A stretch of 11,841 nucleotides of DNA from UBA2387 sp019454665 (GTDB lineage: Bacteria > Armatimonadota > Fimbriimonadia > Fimbriimonadales > Fimbriimonadaceae), in the NCBI GenBank assembly GCA_045862995.1, contig BTVX01000044.1, forward strand, positions 1-11,841, given 5' to 3'. Below the pieces are notes generated by a model that was not told the DNA's origin, searched no databases, and saw nothing but the letters and a program-made list of their open reading frames with translations. The first letter of the stretch is position 1. The number at the start of each line of letters is the position of its first letter. Below, in pieces: positions 1 to 5,917 of the stretch. A program made the translations under genes and the position numbers.

Positions 1-327
1 GACATTGGTGGTGGTAGCCTTGAGCGACCACGAACCGCTCAAGCGGGCAGCGATCGAGAACGACTCCTGATCGCTTGCGATCTTTGTGGGAATCTGCACG
101 GTGACCGTTCCCTTTGCAGAGAAACCGCTGGTCGCCATTTCGAACGTGTGGGAGCTCTTGAGGCCGTCCACCGACTCGGTGGCGGGTTGCTTGCCGACGA
201 TCTCGGTGACGACTTCCGTTCTGACAAGCTTGTAGTACGGCTGGGCCATAGAGAAACACGCGAGAAGCATGCCGACTACGGCCAGCGCTGGCCTAAATGC
301 AATTCCAAAAGAGGATCGTTGACTCAT
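1..327 (-). CDS. Secreted protein of unknown function, C-terminus cut off by the window edge
   Basis: An open frame starts at the ATG at 327-325 and runs without a stop to base 1, giving the first 109 residues of a longer protein. The N-terminus (MSQRSSFGIAFRPALAVVG...) has a basic start, a hydrophobic core (about residues 14-27) and a small-residue site near MAQ-PYY, so it looks like a Sec signal peptide with the mature protein beginning around residue 30. The visible mature part is rich in Thr, Ser and Val (for example KGTVTVQIPTK) and looks like beta-sheet. I do not recognise a family. A good ribosome site GGAG lies 7 bases before the ATG, which supports this start. The gene follows the cytochrome gene on the same strand after 79 bases, a gap containing a -10-like box, so it may have its own promoter or be the third gene of that unit. 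Confidence 0.75.
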   Translation of the reverse strand, partial: MSQRSSFGIAFRPALAVVGMLLACFSMAQPYYKLVRTEVVTEIVGKQPATESVDGLKSSHTFEMATSGFSAKGTVTVQIPTKIASDQESFSIAARLSGSWSLKATTTNV

Positions 328-334
328 GGTTTTG

Positions 335-370
335 CTCCGCTCATCTGCAAAAATGAGCGCGTCTATTCTA
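335..370 (-). promoter_or_regulatory. Possible promoter -10 box and 5' stem-loop next to the ribosome site
   Basis: On the minus strand, TAGAAT (370-365) resembles a -10 box, although no good -35 box is seen at the normal spacing. A transcript from it would begin near 358 and open with a 7-bp hairpin (CGCTCAT at 359-353 pairing with ATGAGCG at 344-338, 8-base loop). The last stem base is the first base of the GGAG ribosome site (338-335) of the gene starting at 327. The hairpin is seen directly; a role in starting translation is inference. Confidence 0.35.
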
Positions 371-406
371 TCACGGAGCGTGGCGTCAGGGACACCGACT
401 AGGAAC

Positions 407-1675
407 TCAGTGCTTGATACGCTCCCAGTACGCCGCGAAGTCGAACCCCGGGCTGTGGTCGGGCACGTGGCACGGGGCGCACGAACCCGCCCCGGCCTTT
501 CCCATCCTGCCCTTGCCCGGATCGGCGACATGCGCGGCGCCCGGTCCGTGGCAACTCTCGCAGCCCACGTCGGCCAACTCGGGCGTGAGCGCGCGCGACT
601 TGAATCCCGTGTCTCGGTCGAGGCCGACCACGTGGCAGCCGACGCACTCGGGGTCGGCGTCGTGGCCCGTCTTATCGAGCGTGGCCAGCGCCCCGGCGTG
701 TTGGGAGTCCTTCCACACGGTATAGGCAGCGGCGTGACAGATGCCGCACGCGTCCGAACCCGCGAACGCCTCGCCTTTGCTGCGCGGACGTCGGGCGAGG
801 AGGTTCTCGGAGCGAACTCGGTCTTGGTACTCGCGGTAGAGGGCGGCGGCGCGTTCGTCGTCCACCAGATCCGCGCCGAGTTTGATCGGCTGGTATCCCC
901 TGAGCGAACCCGCCGACCACTCCACGCGGACGACGTGCTTGCCTTTCTCGCCGGGGCTGACCAGCCACGTCGCGCCCACCTTGACCGGTTCTCTGGGCGG
1001 GTCGCCGGGCGATCGGTAGACCACGAGGGCCAGCTCGGGGTGCGCTTCGGCCGTCCGGCGGGCGTCGTCGAGGCGACCGTCGAGAAGCAGGATCGGGACT
1101 TTGTGTTCGGTTTGGGCTTCGTCCACCAGCTCCTGCACCGCCGCGTTTACCGGCACCGCTTCATCTGCCAGTCTGGTCGCCATCTGCGTCGCCTCCACCG
1201 AAGCCGCGCCTATCAGGAACGGGCCTTTGGTGCGGGTGCGAGGCAAACCAAGGGCTCCACCGGCTCCGAGCGAAAGCGTGGTCAGCCGGTCTTGGGAGAG
1301 CCGTGCGACGCTCGCCACGACGCCGGATCCGAGCCGAGCGTCGTCTGCCGACAAACCGATGGCATCCACGCCCAGGCTGGCCGTCAGTTCGGCCAGAGTC
1401 TCGGCCTTGAGTTCGCTTTGCCGGCCCAGGCCGCCAGCCAGTGGCCCGAGTTCCAGCGACACGGTGCGTTCGGAGGCAGCGTTGCGGACGACGGTCGCCC
1501 GGCGCATCACGCCCCCGACCATGGGTTTGGCGCATCCACAAGGAGCGAGGTATCCGGCCGTATCTCCCCCTACCACGATCGTCCACGTCTCGGGCTCCGT
1601 GCGCGGGAGCGCGGCCAGCCCGACGCCCAGCGCGCCGAGGACCAGACACCAACGCTCAAGCCAGGACTTTGCCAC
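407..1675 (-). CDS. Tetraheme c-type cytochrome with UshA-like N-terminal half
   Basis: A 422-residue protein with a GTG start, 9 bases after the stop of the upstream DUF1573 gene. Residues about 10-23 form a hydrophobic export signal or membrane anchor. The C-terminal third has four CxxCH heme sites: CGICH (310-314), CVGCH (344-348), CESCH (372-376) and CAPCH (399-403). The order CxxCH, W..SQHAGAL, CVGCHVVG, CESCHGPGAAH is characteristic of the cytochrome c554/multiheme family, and H326 and H382 are candidate distal heme ligands. Residues 30-260 resemble a metallophosphoesterase (UshA-like) fold containing a PCGC motif (45-48) followed by GGVMRRA. The usual metal-binding DxH and GNH motifs of phosphoesterases are not seen, so this half is probably not an active nucleotidase. 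Likely a periplasmic or membrane-anchored electron-transfer protein; redox partner unknown. The heme assignment is secure, the N-terminal family less so. Confidence 0.88.
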   Translation of the reverse strand: MAKSWLERWCLVLGALGVGLAALPRTEPETWTIVVGGDTAGYLAPCGCAKPMVGGVMRRATVVRNAASERTVSLELGPLAGGLGRQSELKAETLAELTASLGVDAIGLSADDARLGSGVVASVARLSQDRLTTLSLGAGGALGLPRTRTKGPFLIGAASVEATQMATRLADEAVPVNAAVQELVDEAQTEHKVPILLLDGRLDDARRTAEAHPELALVVYRSPGDPPREPVKVGATWLVSPGEKGKHVVRVEWSAGSLRGYQPIKLGADLVDDERAAALYREYQDRVRSENLLARRPRSKGEAFAGSDACGICHAAAYTVWKDSQHAGALATLDKTGHDADPECVGCHVVGLDRDTGFKSRALTPELADVGCESCHGPGAAHVADPGKGRMGKAGAGSCAPCHVPDHSPGFDFAAYWERIKH

Positions 1676-1684
1676 GGATCACCA

Positions 1685-3301
1685 TCATCGGATACGCGCT
1701 TGCACGGGAACTTGGAGCCTTGGCTGGCGAGGATCGTCGGTCGCGAGCGTCAACACCGCAGCGAAGCGCCCGATGAGCGCTTTGCCGTCAAAGACCACGG
1801 TGACGACCCAGTCCTCGTTGTTCGTGGCCTTGGTCCAGGTTGCGGATAGGTGAGGGCTGTCCGACTCGATCTTCGTGATGTTGAACGCCTTTCCCGGGCG
1901 CGAGACCCGGAACGTCGCCGTCCGCTCGCTCCGGCCGATTTCTCCGAAGTAGACGGATTCGGGCAACGCCACGATGCCCTTCTGCACGGAGAACCCGTAC
2001 TCGATCGCGGGAAACCGCTCGTCCGTGGTCCGGACCACCACGTTGCCGATGTTGCGGCCGGCGGGCAGGCCTTCGTCGAGTTTGACACCGATCTTGTATC
2101 CGCTCGCCTGGCCCTTCCCCGGCACGTTGCCCTTGAACGGCGCCGCCGACACCACGCCGTTCACCCCCAGGATGTCGAGCGAGGCGAGCGAGAGCTTCAC
2201 GCCTTCGGCGAGCAACAGATAGAGGTCGAACGACGTTCCACCTTGTTCGGCGGCCACGACGATGTCTCCCCGGGGATTGTGGAACTGCCAAAGGGGCTCG
2301 ACGTGCATCTCGAACTGGAACCCACGGGTGGGTTTTTCGACATCGTTGGAGAGTATCTCGATGCGCTTGGCCAGGTCGCCGGTGAAGTCCACCGTGTTGA
2401 CGAACACGGGCACGAGCACCGTATCGCCCGGCTTGATGGGCGGGATCGGGCGCAGTGACAGGCACGTGCAATCGGGAATCAGAGACACTTGGAGCGGCGC
2501 GTTGCCGAGGTTGGACAACTGGATCGAGAACTGAGACGCGTCGCCTTGGCGGACGGGCGTGCCCCGGTAGCTCATCGGGTCCATAAACAGTTTGGGTTTG
2601 GCGGGCTCGACCGGCTTGCCCACTTCGGCGAGCTTGCGGTGCTCCTCGGCGGAATCCAGCATCTGGATCGCCACCCGCGCCTCGAACGGCTGGACGTTGA
2701 CCTTTCTCAGTCCCGGGATGTCCGACCGGCCCATCGCGGAGCCCTTGATCGGCGTCCACGCCATGCCGAAGTAAGCGCCGATGGCGTAGAGCATCTCGTT
2801 GTGGATTTCGTCGGGCGTCGTGTCGCGTTCGGGCTTGCCGCGCTTGCGCGCGATGACGACCTCGAGTCGCGGGTCCGCCGGGTCTGTGCTGAAGAAGTGC
2901 TCCGCGCCTGGCGGATCGCCGCCCTCTCGGCCCGGGATGGACTCGACGAACGAGACGAGGACATCGGGCCGCCCTTGTTGGACAAACTCCAGTCGGGGGA
3001 CCAGCCTTTGCCAGTTCTGCACGGCCGCGTTCAACGTGTCCCGCAGTTCGGGCATCAGGGCCGGCGACACGTCGCTCTCGCGGATCGCGATGGTGAACCG
3101 CCGCTTGGGGAGGACGGACGCCATTCGGCGGGCGGCGTCCACGTCGCCCGACTTGAGCGATTCTTGGATCGCCAGACTGGCCTCGACGAACGCCTCGTTG
3201 GCGCCAGCGGGAACGACGGGACCCAGAGGATGGGCCGCCGATTGAGCCCAGACGATTGGAAGCAGCAGTGCGGTCAACATCGCGTGGCGAGCGGAACGCA
3301 C
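1685..3301 (-). CDS. Secreted DUF1573-type multi-domain protein with a degenerate matrixin-like domain
   Basis: A 538-residue protein (GTG start at 3301; an ATG at 3280, residue 8, is an equally possible start) with a signal peptide ending near AQSAA (19-23). Residues about 65-200 read like a matrixin metalloprotease: a strand IAIRESD, a helix with NWQRLVPRLEFVQQG, a DVLVSF strand, then NEMLYAIGAYF (168-178) where HExxHxxGxxH is expected, and an SAM turn (188-190). All three zinc histidines are replaced (N, Y, F) while E169 and G175 remain. Residues about 240-335 match the DUF1573 Ig-like pattern, with LSNLGNAPL, a CTC pair (278-280), IKPGD and ILSND. Two further beta-rich segments follow; the last (about 443-538) again ends DUF1573-like (TLATDDPRQPRLQVPV). 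Probably a periplasmic or surface binding protein. It heads the unit with the cytochrome gene. Confidence 0.8.
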   Translation of the reverse strand: MRSARHAMLTALLLPIVWAQSAAHPLGPVVPAGANEAFVEASLAIQESLKSGDVDAARRMASVLPKRRFTIAIRESDVSPALMPELRDTLNAAVQNWQRLVPRLEFVQQGRPDVLVSFVESIPGREGGDPPGAEHFFSTDPADPRLEVVIARKRGKPERDTTPDEIHNEMLYAIGAYFGMAWTPIKGSAMGRSDIPGLRKVNVQPFEARVAIQMLDSAEEHRKLAEVGKPVEPAKPKLFMDPMSYRGTPVRQGDASQFSIQLSNLGNAPLQVSLIPDCTCLSLRPIPPIKPGDTVLVPVFVNTVDFTGDLAKRIEILSNDVEKPTRGFQFEMHVEPLWQFHNPRGDIVVAAEQGGTSFDLYLLLAEGVKLSLASLDILGVNGVVSAAPFKGNVPGKGQASGYKIGVKLDEGLPAGRNIGNVVVRTTDERFPAIEYGFSVQKGIVALPESVYFGEIGRSERTATFRVSRPGKAFNITKIESDSPHLSATWTKATNNEDWVVTVVFDGKALIGRFAAVLTLATDDPRQPRLQVPVQARIR

Positions 3302-3321
3302 CGATCGCGCCGCTCTTGCTG

Positions 3322-3327
3322 ATGATA
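3322..3327 (-). promoter_or_regulatory. Possible -10 box for the DUF1573-cytochrome unit
   Basis: TATCAT on the minus strand lies about 20 bases before the GTG at 3301. No convincing -35 box is visible. A start of transcription near 3315 would leave only about 14 bases before the GTG but about 35 before the alternative ATG at 3280. Weak evidence. Confidence 0.25.
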
Positions 3328-3414
3328 GACGTTTGGGCGGGCCCAGGGCTTCGGTCCAGCCGCGTCCGCGAGGCTGGATGGGACTTTGAGCCGATTCGCG
3401 TCGCCGCTTTACCC

Positions 3415-3420
3415 TATGAT
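3415..3420 (+). promoter_or_regulatory. Possible -10 box for the 61-residue membrane protein
   Basis: TATGAT matches the -10 consensus in five of six positions in an otherwise GC-rich stretch, 39 bases before the ATG at 3460. No clear -35 box was found at 16-18 bases. A TTGAGC at 3386 is too far away (23 bases). Confidence 0.35.
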
Positions 3421-3459
3421 GAGTCTGCGGCCGCGTCGGTCGCGTCTGGAGTCATACCG

Positions 3460-3645
3460 ATGAGGATCGTTGTTGCAATCTTGGTGGCCATTGCCGCGCT
3501 GTGGGTCGGCGGCATGGTGTTGAAACTCGCTTTGGGCATCCTGAACACCGTCTTGCCCATTCTGCTGTTGGCTGGCGTCGCCTACTTGGTGTACAGCATC
3601 GTGGCCAAGAAGCCGCTTGGCGGCGGACGGCGAACTCTGCCGTAA
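3460..3645 (+). CDS. Small two-helix membrane protein, unknown function
   Basis: A 61-residue protein starting at the ATG at 3460, with TGGAG (3446-3450) nine bases upstream. The open frame extends further left, but that part overlaps the start of the minus-strand gene and reads like antisense sequence, so the short start is preferred. The protein is almost entirely hydrophobic: helix one about residues 3-24 (with a GG pair at 17-18), a short hinge around GILNT, helix two about residues 29-48 (VLPILLLAGVAYLVYSIV), then a basic, Gly-rich tail KKPLGGGRRTLP, probably cytoplasmic. This resembles small DUF-type inner-membrane proteins, but I do not recognise the family. It stands alone, with a -10-like TATGAT upstream and a terminator hairpin 17 bases after its stop. 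Confidence 0.65.
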   Translation: MRIVVAILVAIAALWVGGMVLKLALGILNTVLPILLLAGVAYLVYSIVAKKPLGGGRRTLP

Positions 3646-3662
3646 CGCCCTCGGGCAAACGG

Positions 3663-3697
3663 AAACGCCGCCGACCCTTGCGGGTCCGGCGGCGTTT
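3663..3697. terminator. Bidirectional terminator hairpin between convergent genes
   Basis: The arms AAACGCCGCCGACCC (3663-3677) and GGGTCCGGCGGCGTTT (3682-3697) form a 15-bp stem with one bulged C (3686) and a TTGC loop. It lies between two genes pointing at each other (3645 and 3714). Short T-rich ends on both strands (GTTTCG; GTTTCC) suit factor-independent termination in either direction, although neither is a strong T tract. Confidence 0.75.
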
Positions 3698-3713
3698 CGT
3701 GTAGTCAAGAGCC

Positions 3714-3938
3714 CTACTTGCGGCCCATTTCTTCGGCGTTGACGACCGGAGCGTTGCTCATGTCGCCCGAGGGGTCGGTGCTGCCGCCCACTTCGCCGTC
3801 CTTCGAGACGCCTTCGAGGGTACCCACGACGTTGGGCTTTTCCTCGGCCCCCAACGACCGCATGCCCATGAAGGCCGCGGCGCCGACGGCGAGGACGACG
3901 ACCACGACGAGCAGCGCGGTCTTCTTCTTGTCATCCAT
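3714..3938 (-). CDS. Small single-helix membrane protein encoded after the prepilin gene
   Basis: A 74-residue protein with a charged start (MDDKKK), one strongly hydrophobic helix (about residues 7-25, with a run of five valines) and a polar, acidic, Gly/Ser/Pro-rich tail of about 45 residues. The layout suggests an inner-membrane protein with a short cytoplasmic N-terminus and a disordered periplasmic tail; an uncleaved signal anchor is another reading. No family is recognised. Its ATG lies 6 bases after the TAA of the prepilin-like gene, so the two are almost certainly co-transcribed. The sequence before the ATG has no strong ribosome site, which suggests translational coupling. The function may relate to the pseudopilin (membrane partner), but this rests only on position. 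Confidence 0.7.
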   Translation of the reverse strand: MDDKKKTALLVVVVVLAVGAAAFMGMRSLGAEEKPNVVGTLEGVSKDGEVGGSTDPSGDMSNAPVVNAEEMGRK

Positions 3939-3944
3939 GGTCGC

Positions 3945-4781
3945 TTACTTGTACTCTTCGCTGTAGTGGAGCAGGTTCTTCTTGCCCACGTTGTTGGCGG
4001 CGCCGGTGGTCGTCACATCCCACGTGGGGTCCATGACTCGCTCGCGGCGCATCGAAGCGACGTGTCCGTCGGCGAAGCCCCACACGACTTGGCTGCTGAA
4101 GGCACCGATGGACATGGTCGTGGTCCACGCGGGGTTCGAGCACCAGGCGATGGACCAAGCGTTCGGCCAGACGGGGAGGCCCGCGTTGCCCGCCGTGTTC
4201 TTGCCGCCGATCTCGATGGTGTACCAGCGGTAGTAGGCATAGCCCTCGCTGACGCTGCCGCCGAACCACATGGGATACATGTTGATGGTGGCCGCCGGGT
4301 TGCCGACTTCGCCTTGGCTGAGCGAGGTCCGCATCTGCGCCTGGGTCCACGTGGGGTGGTTGTAGGCGTGGACTCCGAAGACGCGGTTGGTGTCGTCGGA
4401 TCGGTGGTGCGTCCAGCTATAGCTCAGCGCATGCCCGAACGAGGCGTCGCAGTCGTTGCGCTGCACGGCGTCGCCCGGATCTTTGAAGATCTCCCAGCTC
4501 TTGACGTAGGGATGGAGCATGTCCTGAGACCCGAACGCCCACTTCGGCGGGGTCTGCGGGATGATCTGCCGGATCGCGTGGAACCGGTCGTCGTAATCGT
4601 TCAGGTACATCATCGAAGCGAGGATGACCTGCTTGGTCTGGGAGATCGAGGACGCCTTCTTCGCGGCCATCTTGGCCTGGGCGTACACGGGGAAGAGCAT
4701 GGCCGCGAGAATCGCGATGATCGCGATGACGACGAGCAGTTCGATGAGCGTGAAGCCACCGTTGCGTTGGGAGGATTTCAT
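3945..4781 (-). CDS. Type IV prepilin-like protein (type II secretion pseudopilin / DUF1559-like)
   Basis: A 278-residue protein starting at the ATG at 4781, with AAGGA (4796-4792) ten bases upstream. The N-terminus is a textbook prepilin: short basic leader MKSSQRNGG, cleavage expected after G9 by prepilin peptidase, then FTLIELLVV with the conserved Glu at +5 (E14) and a hydrophobic helix to about residue 34 (ILAAMLFPVYAQA). After it comes QTKQVILASMMYLNDYDD, the pattern seen in the many pseudopilins of Armatimonadota and Planctomycetota. Near the end is WGFADGHVASM (234-244), resembling the conserved C-terminal DGH motif of such proteins. The frame is open further upstream to 5714, but that part is antisense to the PEP-CTERM gene. 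It probably forms or caps a pseudopilus or is an exported surface protein. No pilus assembly genes are nearby. Confidence 0.92.
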   Translation of the reverse strand: MKSSQRNGGFTLIELLVVIAIIAILAAMLFPVYAQAKMAAKKASSISQTKQVILASMMYLNDYDDRFHAIRQIIPQTPPKWAFGSQDMLHPYVKSWEIFKDPGDAVQRNDCDASFGHALSYSWTHHRSDDTNRVFGVHAYNHPTWTQAQMRTSLSQGEVGNPAATINMYPMWFGGSVSEGYAYYRWYTIEIGGKNTAGNAGLPVWPNAWSIAWCSNPAWTTTMSIGAFSSQVVWGFADGHVASMRRERVMDPTWDVTTTGAANNVGKKNLLHYSEEYK

Positions 4782-4809
4782 CGTTGAGTAGTCCTTGGTG
4801 GGGTTTTGC

Positions 4810-4830
4810 CGTCCAGACTTGCGTCCAGAC
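4810..4830. repeat. Short direct repeat in the prepilin leader
   Basis: CGTCCAGAC occurs at 4810-4818 and 4822-4830, a 12-base period. The copies lie between the candidate -10 box (4842-4837) and the ribosome site of the prepilin gene, so they cover the expected transcription start and leader. Two copies one helical turn apart would suit a protein-binding site, but no binding protein is suggested by the sequence. Confidence 0.5.
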
Positions 4831-4836
4831 AACACC

Positions 4837-4867
4837 AGTATACAGGCTTGCGTCATCTTTTGGTGAA
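4837..4867 (-). promoter_or_regulatory. Promoter candidate for the prepilin / small membrane protein unit
   Basis: On the minus strand TATACT (4842-4837) matches the -10 consensus at five of six positions. TTCACC (4867-4862) is a partial -35 box with a longish 19-base spacer. Transcription would begin near 4830, leaving a leader of about 50 bases before the ATG at 4781. Confidence 0.55.
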
Positions 4868-4979
4868 TGCGTTCATCTTGCCCAGGATCCCCACGGGGGC
4901 TTGGCGCGCCGCGGCGTCGGTCATGAACGTGCCGACTCGGCTTCTCGCCTGCCAGCCCAGAGCGGCGGAGACGACTTTG

Positions 4980-5027
4980 AAAAAATCGTCCCAAAGGGTT
5001 GCCTTCGCAGGAAACCTGTGCTAGACT
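4980..5027 (+). promoter_or_regulatory. Sigma-70-type promoter for the PEP-CTERM gene
   Basis: TTGCCT (4999-5004) and TAGACT (5022-5027) are -35 and -10 boxes with an exact 17-base spacer. An A6 tract (4980-4985) sits just upstream, where an UP element would be. Transcription would begin near 5034, giving a leader of about 48 bases that ends in the ribosome site AGGAG (5068-5072), nine bases before the ATG at 5082. Confidence 0.7.
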
Positions 5028-5081
5028 GTGTTCAGATTCGGGCGTCAGACCCGGACGAACATCGCCTAGGAGTAGGTTCAT

Positions 5082-5828
5082 ATGAAGCGTTTCGCCATCG
5101 CAGCCGTCGTTTCTGTTGTCGCGTCTTCGTCCTTTGGACAGACCATTTTCAACGATTTTGAAGCCGCCACCGTCGGCAATGCGGACATGTTCCGCGCACC
5201 CAACTTTTCGGGCTCGACCAGCGGCCAGCTCAACACCGGCGGTCCGAACATCGCCCAGGTCGCCGCCAACTTCGGCACGAACTCCACGCAAGTGCTGGAA
5301 GTCTCTTGGCAGTGGGCAGCCGTTGGCGGCAACTGGCTGCGCTTGACGACGTTCGGCGGCGCACGCGTCCCGAATCCTCTGGTTGACCTCAACCAGCACC
5401 TGAAGTTCGACATCTACACCGATTCGCCGCTCCGGATCGCCGTCGGCATCCGGGAAACGGGCGGGTCGGGACCCGTCGGCGCGAACGGGGGAACCTCCGG
5501 TGCGATCGAATGGGTGGGTACGTCCACCACGATGAACAGCGCGACTCCGGCAGGCATGGGGCTGGCCACTGGAACGTGGCAGACCGTCTCCATTCACCTC
5601 AAGGGCGCGCCCGCTCTGGGGTTCGCAGGCACGCCCAACGGCGTGGTGGACGGCGACTGGGGCGTGCTGGAGCACCTTGCCTTCCAAAAGGCCGGCGCCG
5701 ACGTCGGACCGCACACGGTGTACCTTGACAACTTCCGAGTGGACACCGTCCCGGAGCCCGGCACGATGATCGCCCTTGGCGCGGGCCTGGCCGCTCTCGC
5801 AGCGCGACGCCGCCGCAAGACCGCCTGA
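5082..5828 (+). CDS. PEP-CTERM sorting domain protein with a jelly-roll-like body
   Basis: A 248-residue exported protein. The N-terminus MKRFAIAAVVSVVASSSFGQ is a signal peptide, probably cut near residue 19. The body (about 20-220) is rich in Gly, Thr, Asn and beta-strands. It has features of carbohydrate-binding-like jelly rolls, including NDFEAA near the start, LKFDIYTD (107-114), GTWQTVSIHLKG (164-175) and the closing strand VYLDNFRV (213-220). The C-terminus is a complete PEP-CTERM signal: VPEPGT (223-228), a hydrophobic helix (about 229-241) and RRRRK. Such signals direct proteins to exosortase for processing and surface or matrix delivery. No exosortase gene lies in the window. The gene stands alone between a good promoter and a strong terminator and diverges from the prepilin gene. 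Its ligand is unknown. Confidence 0.9.
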   Translation: MKRFAIAAVVSVVASSSFGQTIFNDFEAATVGNADMFRAPNFSGSTSGQLNTGGPNIAQVAANFGTNSTQVLEVSWQWAAVGGNWLRLTTFGGARVPNPLVDLNQHLKFDIYTDSPLRIAVGIRETGGSGPVGANGGTSGAIEWVGTSTTMNSATPAGMGLATGTWQTVSIHLKGAPALGFAGTPNGVVDGDWGVLEHLAFQKAGADVGPHTVYLDNFRVDTVPEPGTMIALGAGLAALAARRRRKTA

Positions 5829-5843
5829 GGTCCTGCGCTCTAA

Positions 5844-5880
5844 AAGAAAGACCCCTCGCCGGTGGCGAGGGGTCTTTCTT
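5844..5880 (+). terminator. Strong intrinsic terminator after the PEP-CTERM gene
   Basis: Perfect 17-bp stem: AAGAAAGACCCCTCGCC (5844-5860) and its exact complement (5864-5880), loop GGT. The right arm ends in TCTTTCTT and the left flank is A-rich, so it fits an intrinsic terminator. It begins 16 bases after the stop codon. Confidence 0.9.
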
Positions 5881-5911
5881 CTGTCTGTCCGCTCCCCTGT
5901 GTAGCATTGGG

Positions 5912-5917
5912 TACATT
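5912..5917 (+). promoter_or_regulatory. -10-like box just before the beta-barrel gene (possible leaderless start)
   Basis: TACATT at 5912-5917 is followed by ATG at 5918 and another ATG at 5924, six bases after the box. No ribosome site precedes either ATG. The arrangement suits a transcript that begins at the second ATG. An alternative box TAGCAT (5902-5907) would start transcription near 5914. No -35 box is evident. Confidence 0.35.

Noticed and set aside
326..1849. Long plus-strand open frame (507 codons)
   Set aside because: It is antisense to the cytochrome gene, whose heme motifs fix the true strand. The translation is Arg/His/Gly-rich with no family features, as expected for the opposite strand of GC-rich genes.
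4868..4979. Possible small gene in the middle of the divergent region
   Set aside because: The short frames here have no ribosome site, signal peptide or recognisable motif; the space fits a promoter region. I see nothing else firm in it.
4782..5714. N-terminal extension of the prepilin-like frame
   Set aside because: This stretch is antisense to the PEP-CTERM gene. A classic prepilin leader and ribosome site at 4781 mark the real start.
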